64,000 bases of DNA from Negativicutes bacterium (GTDB lineage Bacteria > Bacillota_C > Negativicutes > Sporomusales_B > JARLHX01), in contig JARLHY010000163.1 of the NCBI GenBank assembly GCA_031292015.1, positions 1 through 64,000 of the forward strand, in the 5' to 3' direction. Positions 17,005 to 24,523 of this stretch are shown piece after piece. The first letter of the stretch is position 1. Every line of letters starts with the position of its first letter. Under the pieces are notes generated by a model, which saw nothing but the letters and a program-made list of their open reading frames with translations, made no database searches and had not been told where the DNA came from. The translations under genes and the position numbers were made by a program.

Positions 17005-17020
17005 ATTATACCCGATTATA
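17005..17020 (-). promoter_or_regulatory. Twin -10 boxes upstream of the B12 mutase operon
   Basis: On the minus strand two TATAAT hexamers lie ten bases apart (17020-17015 and 17010-17005), each inside the repeat GGGTATAAT. They lie 54-70 bases before the start of the 81-residue protein and just beyond the terminator of the small gene upstream. No clear -35 is seen. Confidence 0.45.
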
Positions 17021-17038
17021 CCCGGCCCCTTATAAAGG

Positions 17039-17061
17039 GAAAAAGCAGGCTGGGCCTGCTT
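17039..17061 (-). terminator. Intrinsic terminator after a 34-codon gene
   Basis: On the minus strand AAGCAGGC (17061-17054), a CCA loop and GCCTGCTT (17050-17043) form a perfect stem that runs into five T. It begins inside the stop codon of the 34-codon gene, which supports that gene being real. Confidence 0.8.
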
Positions 17062-17165
17062 TATGGAAGACTGTCAATCACACTGGCTATCTCCACGATC
17101 TGTTGATCCTGCTGTCCCTGTTCCGGCCGATTGGTCAACTTGTCCTGGGCTTTCTTGTCCACCAC
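17061..17165 (-). CDS. 34-residue hydrophilic small protein
   Basis: A frame starting GTG GTG GAC AAG lies 8 bases after AGGAGG (17179-17174) and ends with TAA directly at an intrinsic terminator. The product begins VVDKKAQDKLTN, is rich in Gln/Asp/Glu in the middle (RPEQGQQDQQIVEIA) and ends VIDSLP. No membrane segment or Cys is present. The tight unit of ribosome site, short frame and terminator is the evidence; the function is unknown. It lies between the B12 mutase operon and the MFS gene, and on the same strand as the operon. Confidence 0.6.
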   Translation of the reverse strand: MVDKKAQDKLTNRPEQGQQDQQIVEIASVIDSLP

Positions 17166-17378
17166 CGCCACCACCTCCTAACAAGCTTAGTCATACTATA
17201 TACTCTGAAAAACGGAGCAATCTTATGCAATAAATATATCCGGCCTGCGACCGGACCAGGGACAGCAACGCCTCTCCAGCGCCGCAAAAAACCGCGCCGC
17301 GGTAATATCCGGCTGCAGTTTTTCCGGTAAAAGAATACAGGCAAATATGCACAAAAATGCTAAATAAGGCAGGGGTTT

Positions 17379-17421
17379 GAAAAGCGAAGGTAGAATAAAC
17401 CTAAGATATTATTCGCTTTTC
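17379..17421. promoter_or_regulatory. Inverted repeat upstream of the MFS transporter gene
   Basis: GAAAAGCGAA (17379-17388) and its exact reverse complement TTCGCTTTTC (17412-17421) are separated by 23 bases and lie 114 bases before the MFS start. It could be an operator or a stem in the leader RNA. No T-run follows. The rest of the 17181-17534 gap shows no gene. Confidence 0.4.
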
Positions 17422-17534
17422 GTCAACCGACTGTTTTCTTAGACGGAATAAAAGATTCTGTCGAAAGGACGTGATAGCCGCGGCGTACCGTCATCAATAG
17501 CGCAAACATTCACTAAATAAGGAGGTTTTCATTT

Positions 17535-18830
17535 ATGGAGAGTGGTGGATCCGGAGCCAGTAGCGCAGTTGCATTGAAACCTACCAAAGAACGGGTTATT
17601 CTTGTCCTAATTCTGTTAATTACCTTACTTGTTGCCTATCTGGACCGGGTAAACGTTTCTGTTCTTTTGGCCGACAATGCTTTTCTCACCGACATGGGCA
17701 TCAAGGGCCAGCCGGTGCAAATGGGTCTGCTCATGACCCTGTTCCTGATCGCTTATGGGTTTTCCAACGTCGTTCTCAGCCCGCTGGGCGATATACTGGG
17801 ACCACGGAAAGCGATGTCACTGTCCATCGTTCTGTGGGCTGCTTCACTGGCCCTCGGCGGTATCGCCGCAACCTTTACCATTATGTTGGCGGCCAGACTG
17901 ATTCTGGGTATCGGCGAAGGCATGCACTGGCCGATGCAGAGCAAGTACGTCAAAAACTGGTTCCCGCCGCATGAACGTGGCAAGGCCAACGCGGTGTGGG
18001 TGGTCGGACTGATGGCCGGGCCGGCGCTTGCCATGCCTTTTCTCACCTGGGCCATCCAGTCTTATGGCTGGCGTACCAGCTTCTTCCTCCTGGTTGCTTT
18101 CGGACTGATACCGCTGATGCTCTTGTGGTTCAGGACCACCGACTATCCGAATCAGCACAGCAAGGTCAATCAGGCCGAACGGGACCTGATCGAAGAAGGA
18201 CAAAAAGCCGAGAAAGAACTCGAAGCCCAGGCCGGAAATACGACGGTATGGGAAAATATGAAAGTCTTTATTTTCGACTATCGGTTCTGGCTGGTGACCC
18301 TTTACTATTTCTGCCTGGCGTCGATATTCTGGGGAACGATGGCTTGGCTGCCTTCCTACCTGAAAGTGGCGCGCAACTTCTCCTGGGCCGCCATGGGAGC
18401 CTGGTCCTCGCTGCCTTATATCCTCGGCATAGCCAGTGTTATGGCCTCAGGCTACATCTCCGACTGGATGGGACGGCGGGCTCCTGTCTGTATCGTTTCC
18501 ATGCTCGGCGCCGCCGCCGGCATCTATTTCGGCGCCTACGCCCCGGACAACACCACCGCAGCCATTCTCATCTCGCTCGGAATCGCCTCCATCGGCCTCG
18601 GCATAGCCCCGGCCTGGGCCATGGTCCAGCGGATCGTTCCCGGCAAGGCCATCGGCGCCGGCGCTGGGATGATGAACGGTGTTTCCAACGGTGGCTCGGC
18701 CTTCTCGCCTGTTCTGATCGGCTTCTTCATCAGCGCTTCCGGCAGCTATATCGGCGGCCTGATGTTCCTGGTCGGCCTGGGCCTGTTCGCCGCCTGCTGC
18801 GCGGCCATTCTCTCCTACCAGAAATACTAA
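17535..18830 (+). CDS. MFS transporter, anion:cation symporter type
   Basis: This is a twelve-helix major facilitator protein of 431 residues. The first loop motif (LGDILGPRKAM) and GIGEGMHWPMQSKYVKNWFPPHERGKA are typical of the ACS family (NarK-unlike; glucarate, hexuronate, phthalate and sialate carriers), as is LDRVNVSVL in helix 1. These import organic anions with protons or sodium. The start ATG 17535 follows AAGGAGG by nine bases. It is divergent from the B12 mutase operon with the 34-codon gene between, so it is a candidate importer of that pathway's substrate; this is inference from position only. Confidence 0.88.
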   Translation: MESGGSGASSAVALKPTKERVILVLILLITLLVAYLDRVNVSVLLADNAFLTDMGIKGQPVQMGLLMTLFLIAYGFSNVVLSPLGDILGPRKAMSLSIVLWAASLALGGIAATFTIMLAARLILGIGEGMHWPMQSKYVKNWFPPHERGKANAVWVVGLMAGPALAMPFLTWAIQSYGWRTSFFLLVAFGLIPLMLLWFRTTDYPNQHSKVNQAERDLIEEGQKAEKELEAQAGNTTVWENMKVFIFDYRFWLVTLYYFCLASIFWGTMAWLPSYLKVARNFSWAAMGAWSSLPYILGIASVMASGYISDWMGRRAPVCIVSMLGAAAGIYFGAYAPDNTTAAILISLGIASIGLGIAPAWAMVQRIVPGKAIGAGAGMMNGVSNGGSAFSPVLIGFFISASGSYIGGLMFLVGLGLFAACCAAILSYQKY

Positions 18831-18852
18831 ACGCTACGTAGAGCTATTAGAA

Positions 18853-18965
18853 GGAAACGGGAGGGGATTTCCGCAGCGGTACTCTTGTCCCCAGCCGTCG
18901 GCAGCTTTGCTGCCGGTAACGGCGCAGGATATCGTCCGTAGCGGAGGAATTCCCCTCCCGTTTCC
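18853..18965. repeat. 113-bp structured inverted repeat with nested hairpin
   Basis: A 15-base arm GGAAACGGGAGGGGA (18853-18867) is exactly reverse-complemented at 18951-18965, and pairing continues inward with mismatches through TTCCGC. Inside lies a second hairpin (CGGCAGC 18899-18905 with GCTGCCG 18909-18915, loop TTT, flanked by GCCG/CGGC). It sits between the MFS stop and a normal terminator (18985-19013), so it would be transcribed in the MFS mRNA. It may be a mobile palindromic repeat or a structured 3' RNA. Confidence 0.65.
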
Positions 18966-18984
18966 CCACTTTGTCTACAACCTG

Positions 18985-19013
18985 ACAAGGCCGCAAGGGC
19001 CTTGTTTGTTTTT
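18985..19013 (+). terminator. Intrinsic terminator after the MFS gene
   Basis: ACAAGGCC (18985-18992) pairs with GGCCTTGT (18998-19005) over a GCAAG loop and is followed by TTTGTTTTT. Confidence 0.85.
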
Positions 19014-19066
19014 GCCGGTAAAATTTGCTATAATCAGAATGATTTATACCCGCCCCCCTCGGGGGA
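19006..19066 (+). promoter_or_regulatory. Promoter and probable operator of the CsoR/CstR-type regulator
   Basis: TTGTTT (19006-19011), 17 bases, then a perfect TATAAT (19029-19034). Just downstream is ATACCCG followed by CCCCC-TC-GGGGG (19054-19065), the C/G-tract dyad bound by CsoR/CstR-family repressors. This suggests autoregulation. Confidence 0.6.
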
Positions 19067-19083
19067 GAAGAAGAGGTGCGGTT

Positions 19084-19356
19084 ATGGCAAATTTGGCGGT
19101 ACAAAGCGAAGTACTGAACAGGCTGCGCAATGTTAAAGGCCACCTGTCCGGAATCGAGCGTATGGTGGAAGAAGGTCAGGAGTGCCGCAACATCCTGATC
19201 CAGCTCTCGGCTATCCGGGCCTCCATCGAAAAAATCGGCATCTACATCCTGGAGAACAACGCCACCGAGTGTCTGCTGAAGGACACGGATCCCAAACCCG
19301 AAGACCGGGAAAAAGTGGAGCAGGTTGTCAAACAGATGCTGGCTTTTCTGAAATAA
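19084..19356 (+). CDS. CsoR/RcnR-family regulator, CstR-like (probable persulfide sensor)
   Basis: A 90-residue all-helical DUF156 repressor starting at ATG 19084. It has Cys34 (GQECRNIL) and Cys63 (ENNATECLL). In copper-sensing CsoR the second motif carries a His four residues before the Cys; here that position is Asn59. The same loss, with a very similar xEN..EC motif, is seen in staphylococcal CstR, which senses reactive sulfur species through a Cys-Cys link and not metal. A persulfide-sensing role is therefore favoured over copper, and the facing ccdA/TlpA thiol genes fit this. The second family member in the window (59494-59763) has the full Cys-His-Cys set, a useful internal contrast. 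Confidence 0.8.
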   Translation: MANLAVQSEVLNRLRNVKGHLSGIERMVEEGQECRNILIQLSAIRASIEKIGIYILENNATECLLKDTDPKPEDREKVEQVVKQMLAFLK

Positions 19357-19357
19357 G

Positions 19358-19384
19358 AAAAAGCCATCCGGGTTAACGGATGGC
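19358..19384. terminator. Bidirectional terminator between CstR-like gene and ccdA
   Basis: GCCATCCG (19363-19370), loop GGTTAA, CGGATGGC (19377-19384). The minus strand continues into five T (19362-19358), serving ccdA; the plus strand has a weaker CTTCGTTT tail. Confidence 0.8.
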
Positions 19385-19389
19385 TTCGT

Positions 19390-20079
19390 TTACAGCAACA
19401 GCCCCAGGCCTTGCTGCACAAGGTCAAAATAGATCAGAACACCGGTGACGGCCAGTATCACGCCAGCCGTCTTCTGAATAACGGGCAGCCAGCGGTACCA
19501 TGAGCCGAAGCGGCCGGCATAGCGATGGCACAGCAGCGCAAACAGTAAAAATGGTACAGCGAACCCCATCGCGTAAGCAAAAAGCAGATACAGCCCCTGG
19601 GCTAACGTACTGCCGATTCCGGCGTAGGTCAGCACTGATGCCAGGATCGGTCCTATGCACGGGGTCCAGCCTGCAGTGATGGCCGCCCCCAGCAGCATCG
19701 CCCCGAGCGGCCCCTGGCTGTAACGCTTCTGCATCGGCCGCCAGTCCCTCTCCAGCGTTGGAAGCCGGACCACACCGGCCAGGCATAGCCCCATAAATAC
19801 CATGAATAACCCGCCGGCTTTGCGGACAACCTCCTGATAATCGGCAAACAGCTGCCCGAGCAGCGAAGCTGTCGCTCCCATCACCAGAAACACCGCCGTG
19901 AACCCGGCCATGAAACAAAACGAATGAAAGACCAGCCGCCGGCCCGCGTTCCCGGCCTCGTCGCCGGCTCCGGCCAGCATGGCTACATATACCGGAATCA
20001 TCGGCAGCACGCAGGGCGATACAAAAGACACCGCCCCGGCGATAAAGGCTGCCAACAGGGAAACTTCGCCTCCGCTCAT
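19390..20079 (-). CDS. ccdA: CcdA-type thiol-disulfide electron transporter
   Basis: This is a six-helix membrane protein of 229 residues with the two redox Cys of CcdA/short DsbD: Cys23 in SFVSPCVLPMIP and the Cys of GWTPCIGPILA. It passes electrons from cytoplasmic thioredoxin to thioredoxin-like proteins outside the membrane, for cytochrome c maturation or other thiol reduction. The next gene upstream (20089) is such a TlpA/ResA-like acceptor, 9 bases away on the same strand, so they form an operon. Confidence 0.92.
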   Translation of the reverse strand: MSGGEVSLLAAFIAGAVSFVSPCVLPMIPVYVAMLAGAGDEAGNAGRRLVFHSFCFMAGFTAVFLVMGATASLLGQLFADYQEVVRKAGGLFMVFMGLCLAGVVRLPTLERDWRPMQKRYSQGPLGAMLLGAAITAGWTPCIGPILASVLTYAGIGSTLAQGLYLLFAYAMGFAVPFLLFALLCHRYAGRFGSWYRWLPVIQKTAGVILAVTGVLIYFDLVQQGLGLLL

Positions 20080-20088
20080 TCTTACCTC

Positions 20089-20625
20089 CTATAACCCCTT
20101 GATCACGCCTTCCAGTTCGGCCAGAGTGACGCCTCCGGCCTTGCGAAACCTGATCTTTCCTGTCTTGTCGATGATCACCGTCGTCGGAATGGCGTTGATC
20201 TTATAGGTTGAAGCCACCGCACCGTCGCTGTCCAACAGAACAGGCATCTTGTAGTTGTTCTGCTGCAAGAAGGCGTTGGCTTTTTCCGCCGTTTCCTGGA
20301 TATTGACCGCATAAAACACAACATCAGGCGGCAGGGCCTGGGCAAACTTCTCCAACTGCGGCATCTCCTCCCGGCAGGGCGGACACCAGGTCGCCCAGAA
20401 GTTGACTACCGTTATCTTACCCGGCGCCCCCACGGTCACCTGTTTTCCTGCCAGATCCTGCCGACTGAACTGAGGAGCCGCTTTGCCCACCGTTACCCCG
20501 GTCTCGGCCGTCTGACTGTCGGCCGGCTTTTGCGTTAGGGGCGTCGGCTGCGGCGCCGCCATGGCCCAGAGTCCGGCCGCTGCCGCCAGCACAATAAAGG
20601 CAATTACCAAAAAACGTTTGCGCAT
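20089..20625 (-). CDS. TlpA/ResA-like membrane-anchored thioredoxin
   Basis: A single N-terminal hydrophobic segment (about residues 5-23) either anchors the protein or exports it. A Pro/Gln/Thr linker follows, and then a thioredoxin domain with FWATWCPPCREEMPQ (Cys81 and Cys84), the cis-Pro region in INAIPTTVIIDKTGKI, and a C-terminal helix. The WCPPC active site is typical of TlpA/ResA reductants that keep extracytoplasmic Cys reduced. It is transcribed with ccdA, its likely electron source. The partner protein (cytochrome c or another substrate) is not in the window. Confidence 0.9.
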   Translation of the reverse strand: MRKRFLVIAFIVLAAAAGLWAMAAPQPTPLTQKPADSQTAETGVTVGKAAPQFSRQDLAGKQVTVGAPGKITVVNFWATWCPPCREEMPQLEKFAQALPPDVVFYAVNIQETAEKANAFLQQNNYKMPVLLDSDGAVASTYKINAIPTTVIIDKTGKIRFRKAGGVTLAELEGVIKGL

Positions 20626-20783
20626 ACTATCCCCCGAAATTTTTATGATATAGCATTATTCGCCGCCCCGGCGGATCATTCCTGTATCGCGGCGATCCCC
20701 GGCCGCCATTTTTCACCAGTTGCGGCTTGGCTGCCATAACTGTCAGCAATAACCTTTACGAAACTAAACCTGGAGGTTTCTTT

Positions 20784-21566
20784 ATGCACCAGTACCTGTT
20801 TTTCATCGGCGACTTTCCGGTACGCGCCTACGGGCTCATCCTCAGTCTCAGCATCATCCTGGCCACCGGCACAGCCTATTTCCTGGCCAAACAGGATGGG
20901 CGTTGGCACCGGCACGTTCCCGATATAGGCATCTACTGCGGACTGGCCGGCATCCTCGGTGCCCGGCTCTGGGATGTACTGTTCTTCGACTGGGGCTACT
21001 ACTCTCACCATCTGCTGGAAATCCCCTTCGTCTGGCAGGGTGGTATGGCCATCCAGGGCGGAGTTGTTTTCGGGGCTCTTGTCGGCTATATCTATACCAA
21101 GCTTCATAAAATTGACACCTGGGCCTTCGCCGACATCGTCGCCGCGCCTGCGGTCATCATGGGCCAGGCTATCGGCCGGATAGCCAACCTGCTCAACGGG
21201 GACGCTTTCGGTCATCCCACCGGCGGAAGCTTCGGCCTTGTCTATCCTTCCACCACCCTGGCCTACCAGACCTACGGTGCTCAGCCGCTCTGGCCGGCCG
21301 AAGTGTGGGAAGGGCAGATCGATATCATTATCTTCGTCCTGCTGCTTCTCTTCCGGACCACCAATCACGCCAAAGGACAAGTCTTCATCCTCTACGCCGT
21401 TCTGTATTCCCTGGCCCGTTTTTTCCTGGAATTCCTGCGCGGCGATTACGGTGCTCTGGCCTTCGGCCTCAAATCGGCGCAGCTTACCAGCCTGACCGTG
21501 ATCACAATCGGCATCGTGCTGTTCGTCTGGTGCGGCTGGCGCGGTCAGCGCATCAACGACAAATAA
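20784..21566 (+). CDS. lgt: Prolipoprotein diacylglyceryl transferase
   Basis: Lgt moves a diacylglyceryl group from phosphatidylglycerol to the lipobox Cys of prelipoproteins. The Lgt signature GQAIGRIANLLNGDAFG is present, with HxGG-like QGGMAIQGGVVFG before it and RFFLEFLRGD near the end. Seven membrane helices fit the family. The start ATG 20784 follows TGGAGG by eight bases; a longer in-frame reading from 20727 lacks a ribosome site. The gene is monocistronic, ending in a strong hairpin that starts at its stop codon. The FMN-binding lipoprotein at 25655-26119 would be one of its substrates. Confidence 0.95.
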   Translation: MHQYLFFIGDFPVRAYGLILSLSIILATGTAYFLAKQDGRWHRHVPDIGIYCGLAGILGARLWDVLFFDWGYYSHHLLEIPFVWQGGMAIQGGVVFGALVGYIYTKLHKIDTWAFADIVAAPAVIMGQAIGRIANLLNGDAFGHPTGGSFGLVYPSTTLAYQTYGAQPLWPAEVWEGQIDIIIFVLLLLFRTTNHAKGQVFILYAVLYSLARFFLEFLRGDYGALAFGLKSAQLTSLTVITIGIVLFVWCGWRGQRINDK

Positions 21567-21600
21567 AGAAGGAAGGCCAACTTACGCCTTCCTTCTTTAT
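21563..21600. terminator. Bidirectional terminator between lgt and the Cys/Pro-rich gene
   Basis: A perfect 15-bp stem (21563-21577 with 21586-21600, loop CAACTTAC) begins at the lgt stop codon and ends 19 bases before the stop of the convergent gene. Confidence 0.85.
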
Positions 21601-21619
21601 ATTCAGCTCCAGTCTCTTG

Positions 21620-22168
21620 CTATTTACCGCCGCCGGCACCTGTTGGCCCAGAGCTGCCGGCGCCCTGGTTACCGCCTGCCCCTGCAGCCGGATTACAACC
21701 GCCTTGCTGGTGGCCTGGCGGCCGGGTCGGATGGCAGCCTCCACCACCGGTCGGGAAGCAGGGCGGCCGGGTCGGATGGCAACCGCCACCACCGGTCGGG
21801 AAGCAGGGTGGCCGGGCCGGGAAGCAGGGCGGTCGCATAGGAAAGCACTCTCCCGCCGGGAAGCAGGGCGGCCGGCCAGGGAAGCAGCCGCCTACCGGAA
21901 AACAGGGCACATGGGCTGGATGACAGCCGGTCGGGAAGCAGGGCGGCCGGGTCGGAACGCAGCCTGTCGGGAAGCAGGGCGGCCGGGTCGGGAAACAGCC
22001 TGCCGGGAAGCAGGGCGGCCGGGTCGGGAAGCAGCCTGCCGGGAAACAAGGCGGCCGGGACGGGCGGCAATATCCCGGCATCTGACGCTCGTCGTCTTCC
22101 TGCCTATCTTCTTCCCAATCGGTAATCTGCGGATTATCCCAGTCATCCTCTAAATATGTTCGAGGCAT
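21620..22168 (-). CDS. Cysteine/proline-rich tandem-repeat protein
   Basis: The protein begins with about 35 acidic residues (MPRTYLEDDWDNPQITDWEE...) and then consists of imperfect repeats of a roughly 12-residue unit RPPCFPTGCFPT, with about nine units between residues 40 and 150. A Gly/Ala/Asn-rich tail ends in GGGK. No signal peptide or membrane helix is present, so secretion by the Sec route is unlikely. The start ATG 22168 follows AAGGAGGAG. Cys-rich, Pro-rich low-complexity proteins of this type are found among spore coat and exosporium crust proteins, which would fit a sporulating host. I cannot name a family, and metal binding is another option. The other frames of this GC-rich repeat are also open but lack a ribosome site. 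Confidence 0.75.
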   Translation of the reverse strand: MPRTYLEDDWDNPQITDWEEDRQEDDERQMPGYCRPSRPPCFPAGCFPTRPPCFPAGCFPTRPPCFPTGCVPTRPPCFPTGCHPAHVPCFPVGGCFPGRPPCFPAGECFPMRPPCFPARPPCFPTGGGGCHPTRPPCFPTGGGGCHPTRPPGHQQGGCNPAAGAGGNQGAGSSGPTGAGGGK

Positions 22169-22306
22169 ATATTCTCCTCCTTTCAACATTAAAAAATAAA
22201 GAAGCTATTACATAATATGCATACGAGTCAAATCAGTCACTGTAACAGCCGAAAATTGTCCCCAACCGCGGAATTTTCCGTTTTGGCCGCCTGCCGGCCC
22301 CAGACC

Positions 22307-22328
22307 AAAAGCCACCCTTGCGGGTGGC
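22307..22328 (-). terminator. Possible terminator downstream of the YibE/F gene
   Basis: On the minus strand GCCACCC (22328-22322), loop GCAA, GGGTGGC (22317-22311), then four T. It lies beyond the palindromic element that follows the YibE/F gene. Confidence 0.5.
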
Positions 22329-22360
22329 TCAGTTTGTTTAAAAACCTTTTCTTAAACGCA

Positions 22361-22544
22361 CCTAGGCTGTTCAAAAAGGTCGAGATGCTAGGCGGCTGCG
22401 AGGAAGCGCGCGCAGACAGTACATGCTGCGTACGGCAAGCGCGCTCCCGGAGCACCAAGTGCGCAGTTCTTGCGCAGCAGCGCATAGAAATGCGGCCTGC
22501 CCCTTGCGGGTGCGACGCAGATTGGCCTTTTTCAACAGCCTAGG
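22361..22544. repeat. 184-bp palindromic element with matching ends (MITE- or REP-like)
   Basis: The ends CCTAGGCTGTTCAAAAAGG (22361-22379) and CCTTTTTCAACAGCCTAGG (22526-22544) are reverse complements with one mismatch. Imperfect pairing continues inward (CGAGATGC... against GCGACGCAGATTGG). The interior has several short GC palindromes such as AGCGCGCGC and TTGCGCAGCAGCGCA. No protein frame is convincing. It looks like a non-autonomous repeat of the type scattered in many genomes; copy number cannot be judged from one window. Confidence 0.7.
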
Positions 22545-22557
22545 CCACTGGTGGAAA

Positions 22558-23679
22558 TCAGGATTTCCGGGTAAGAATCGCGGCCATGATCATTGCCGTA
22601 AGAGGAATGGCGTAAATCAGGCCGATGCTCCCCACAAGGGCCCGGACCAATTCGGTGGTAATCACCGGCAAATTGAGGATGCGTTCAAAGGGGGTATGTT
22701 TATCCAGCGCGATCAACAGGATCAACGGCAGCGAAGCGCCGACATAGGCCAGAATAAGGGTGACCGACATGGCCCCCATGATATCCTTGCCGACATTCAT
22801 GCCTCTTGCATATAACTCCTTTCGGGAAACCCCCTTACAGGAATCGTAAACTTCCAGTTGGGCCGAGGCTACGGAAATCGTGACATCGATGACAGCCCCC
22901 AGCGAAGCGACAATCATACTTGCGAACAACACCCCGCGAAAATCCAAAAACGGCACGATACTGGCTTTCAACATAAACGCTTCCTCTGTATCAAGACCTG
23001 TCAGATGCATAAAATAAACCGACAGGCAGGCCAAAATACTGGCAAAAGTCAGTCCGCCCCAGGTTCCCAGGAGCGCGGCCCAGGTTTTCACCTGCGTGCC
23101 GCTGATGATGATCATGATCAGGAAACTGATGAAAAAGCAGAAAAGCAACGCCAGAAGATAAACATTGACATTCGGCTGCAGCATCGCATAAATGAACCCT
23201 CGCCACAGTAAGATCAAGGAAAGGCCTATCCCGATCAGCGATTTCAACCCGATGATCCGCCCGAAATAGGCCAGACTGCCGGCAAAGACCGCCGCAAGAA
23301 GATAAAGCGGCAGGGACCGGTCAAAATCGCTGAAATAATAAATGATGATGCCGTTATCGTTGTCAATCCCCAGAATGACCCTGTCGTCAGCCGACAGGAC
23401 GATCTCAAAATCCTGGGGTCGGGACGCCAGTTGATGAAAACTTTCCACGATCTTGCCGCTGTCGGGACCGGAGGTCAGGCGCAGCTTCAGGTTCTGGGCC
23501 CGGTGATGCCCGTATTCATCCAGGCGATCCGTCGCTTCCGCCGACAGAACCACCGCTTTTACATAATAGGAGTGCTGGTCGGCCGGATTGGCCGGAGTTT
23601 CCCTGGTGCTAAAAAACGTCAGGCAGGCCAGGGCTGCCACAAAAAAAAGAATCAGGCCGTAAAGCTTCCGCCGCAACAT
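22558..23679 (-). CDS. YibE/F-family membrane protein
   Basis: An N-terminal helix, a ~100-residue extracytoplasmic domain (YYVKAVVLSAEATDR... to ...DNDNGIIIYYFSDFDRS) and then about seven membrane helices match the YibE/F family of unknown transport-related function. Family-like stretches are SGTQVKTWAALLGTWGGL, GAVIDVTISVASAQ and GMNVGKDIMGAMSVTLILAY. The start ATG 23679 follows GGGGAG by six bases; an upstream in-frame start is poorly placed. The gene is alone, flanked by the palindromic element downstream and a divergent PAP2 gene upstream. Confidence 0.85.
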   Translation of the reverse strand: MLRRKLYGLILFFVAALACLTFFSTRETPANPADQHSYYVKAVVLSAEATDRLDEYGHHRAQNLKLRLTSGPDSGKIVESFHQLASRPQDFEIVLSADDRVILGIDNDNGIIIYYFSDFDRSLPLYLLAAVFAGSLAYFGRIIGLKSLIGIGLSLILLWRGFIYAMLQPNVNVYLLALLFCFFISFLIMIIISGTQVKTWAALLGTWGGLTFASILACLSVYFMHLTGLDTEEAFMLKASIVPFLDFRGVLFASMIVASLGAVIDVTISVASAQLEVYDSCKGVSRKELYARGMNVGKDIMGAMSVTLILAYVGASLPLILLIALDKHTPFERILNLPVITTELVRALVGSIGLIYAIPLTAMIMAAILTRKS

Positions 23680-23840
23680 CGTCAACTCCCCACCAGGCTC
23701 TGGCGTCATCCCTGGATACTCTCAAACCGCTCTTGACTCAACTATTATTTATCCCGTTTTCCACCGCAGTAACCGCCGCCTGTAAACAATCATCCCAAAA
23801 TATAATGTTGGCCATACAGCCAACAGACAAGGGGGGCATC

Positions 23841-24491
23841 ATGCAGCAAAACACTCGTTGGGCCTGGTTGTCGCTGCTGGCCTGTTTTATCGGCTTCGCA
23901 GCAGTCGCTGTTTGGGTGGCGGGCGGAAAAACCGCCGCTTTTGACGGCGCGATATCCGGCTGGATTCAAAGCTTTCAGTCCGGCAGGCTCGCCGCGTTTT
24001 CCCTGTTTATGGCCGCCATCGGCCAGCCGCGGGCCGTCTTGCTGGCGGCGATCGCCATCGCGGTTTTGGGAATCGGCTGCGCTGCCGCTTTCAAGTCCGC
24101 CTGGCTAAAAACCGCGGTGGTCAACCTGTCGCTGTTTGTCGCCGTCAATTTGTCCGCTTACTTGAGTGAACCTGTACTAAAGGAACTCTTCCAACGGCCA
24201 CGGCCGATTTCGCATATCAGCAGCTACAGCTTTCCCAGCGGCCACGCTATGCTGGCCTTCGCCTTCTGCATCACCGGCGCGTATCTGCTGGCGAGGCATG
24301 TCCCTTCCCGCTTCGGCCGCAACATGGTTATCGCAGCCGCCACAGCAGTCACAGTGCTTATGGGGCTGAGCCGGATCTATCTGAATGTGCACTATCCGAC
24401 AGACATTATCGCCGGCTTTTTTGCCAGCGGCTTCCTTCTGTCGCTCATCATCCTGCTGTTTGATCGAGGGGCAGCCCTGCGAAAAAACTGA
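23841..24491 (+). CDS. PAP2-family membrane phosphatase
   Basis: The three phosphatase motifs are in place: KELFQRPRP, SFPSGHAM and SRIYLNVHYPTDI with the catalytic His. Six hydrophobic segments fit the membrane-bound group that dephosphorylates undecaprenyl pyrophosphate or phosphatidylglycerol phosphate. The start ATG 23841 follows AAGGGGGG; the longer in-frame reading from 23733 has no ribosome site. It is convergent with the polysaccharide deacetylase gene, so both may act on the cell envelope. The exact lipid substrate is not predictable here. Confidence 0.9.
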   Translation: MQQNTRWAWLSLLACFIGFAAVAVWVAGGKTAAFDGAISGWIQSFQSGRLAAFSLFMAAIGQPRAVLLAAIAIAVLGIGCAAAFKSAWLKTAVVNLSLFVAVNLSAYLSEPVLKELFQRPRPISHISSYSFPSGHAMLAFAFCITGAYLLARHVPSRFGRNMVIAAATAVTVLMGLSRIYLNVHYPTDIIAGFFASGFLLSLIILLFDRGAALRKN

Positions 24492-24523
24492 AGACGAACG
24501 CCAGGGAAAAAACCGTCCCGGCC

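Noticed and set aside
16952..17038. Cobalamin riboswitch before the B12 mutase operon
   Set aside because: The leader is about 70 bases with no B12-box-like motif or long fold, too short for this riboswitch.
21693..22070. Other open frames across the Cys/Pro repeat region (Leu/Pro/Ala-rich repeats)
   Set aside because: All frames of a GC-rich tandem repeat stay open. Only the frame beginning MPRTYL has AAGGAGG and a non-repetitive start and end.
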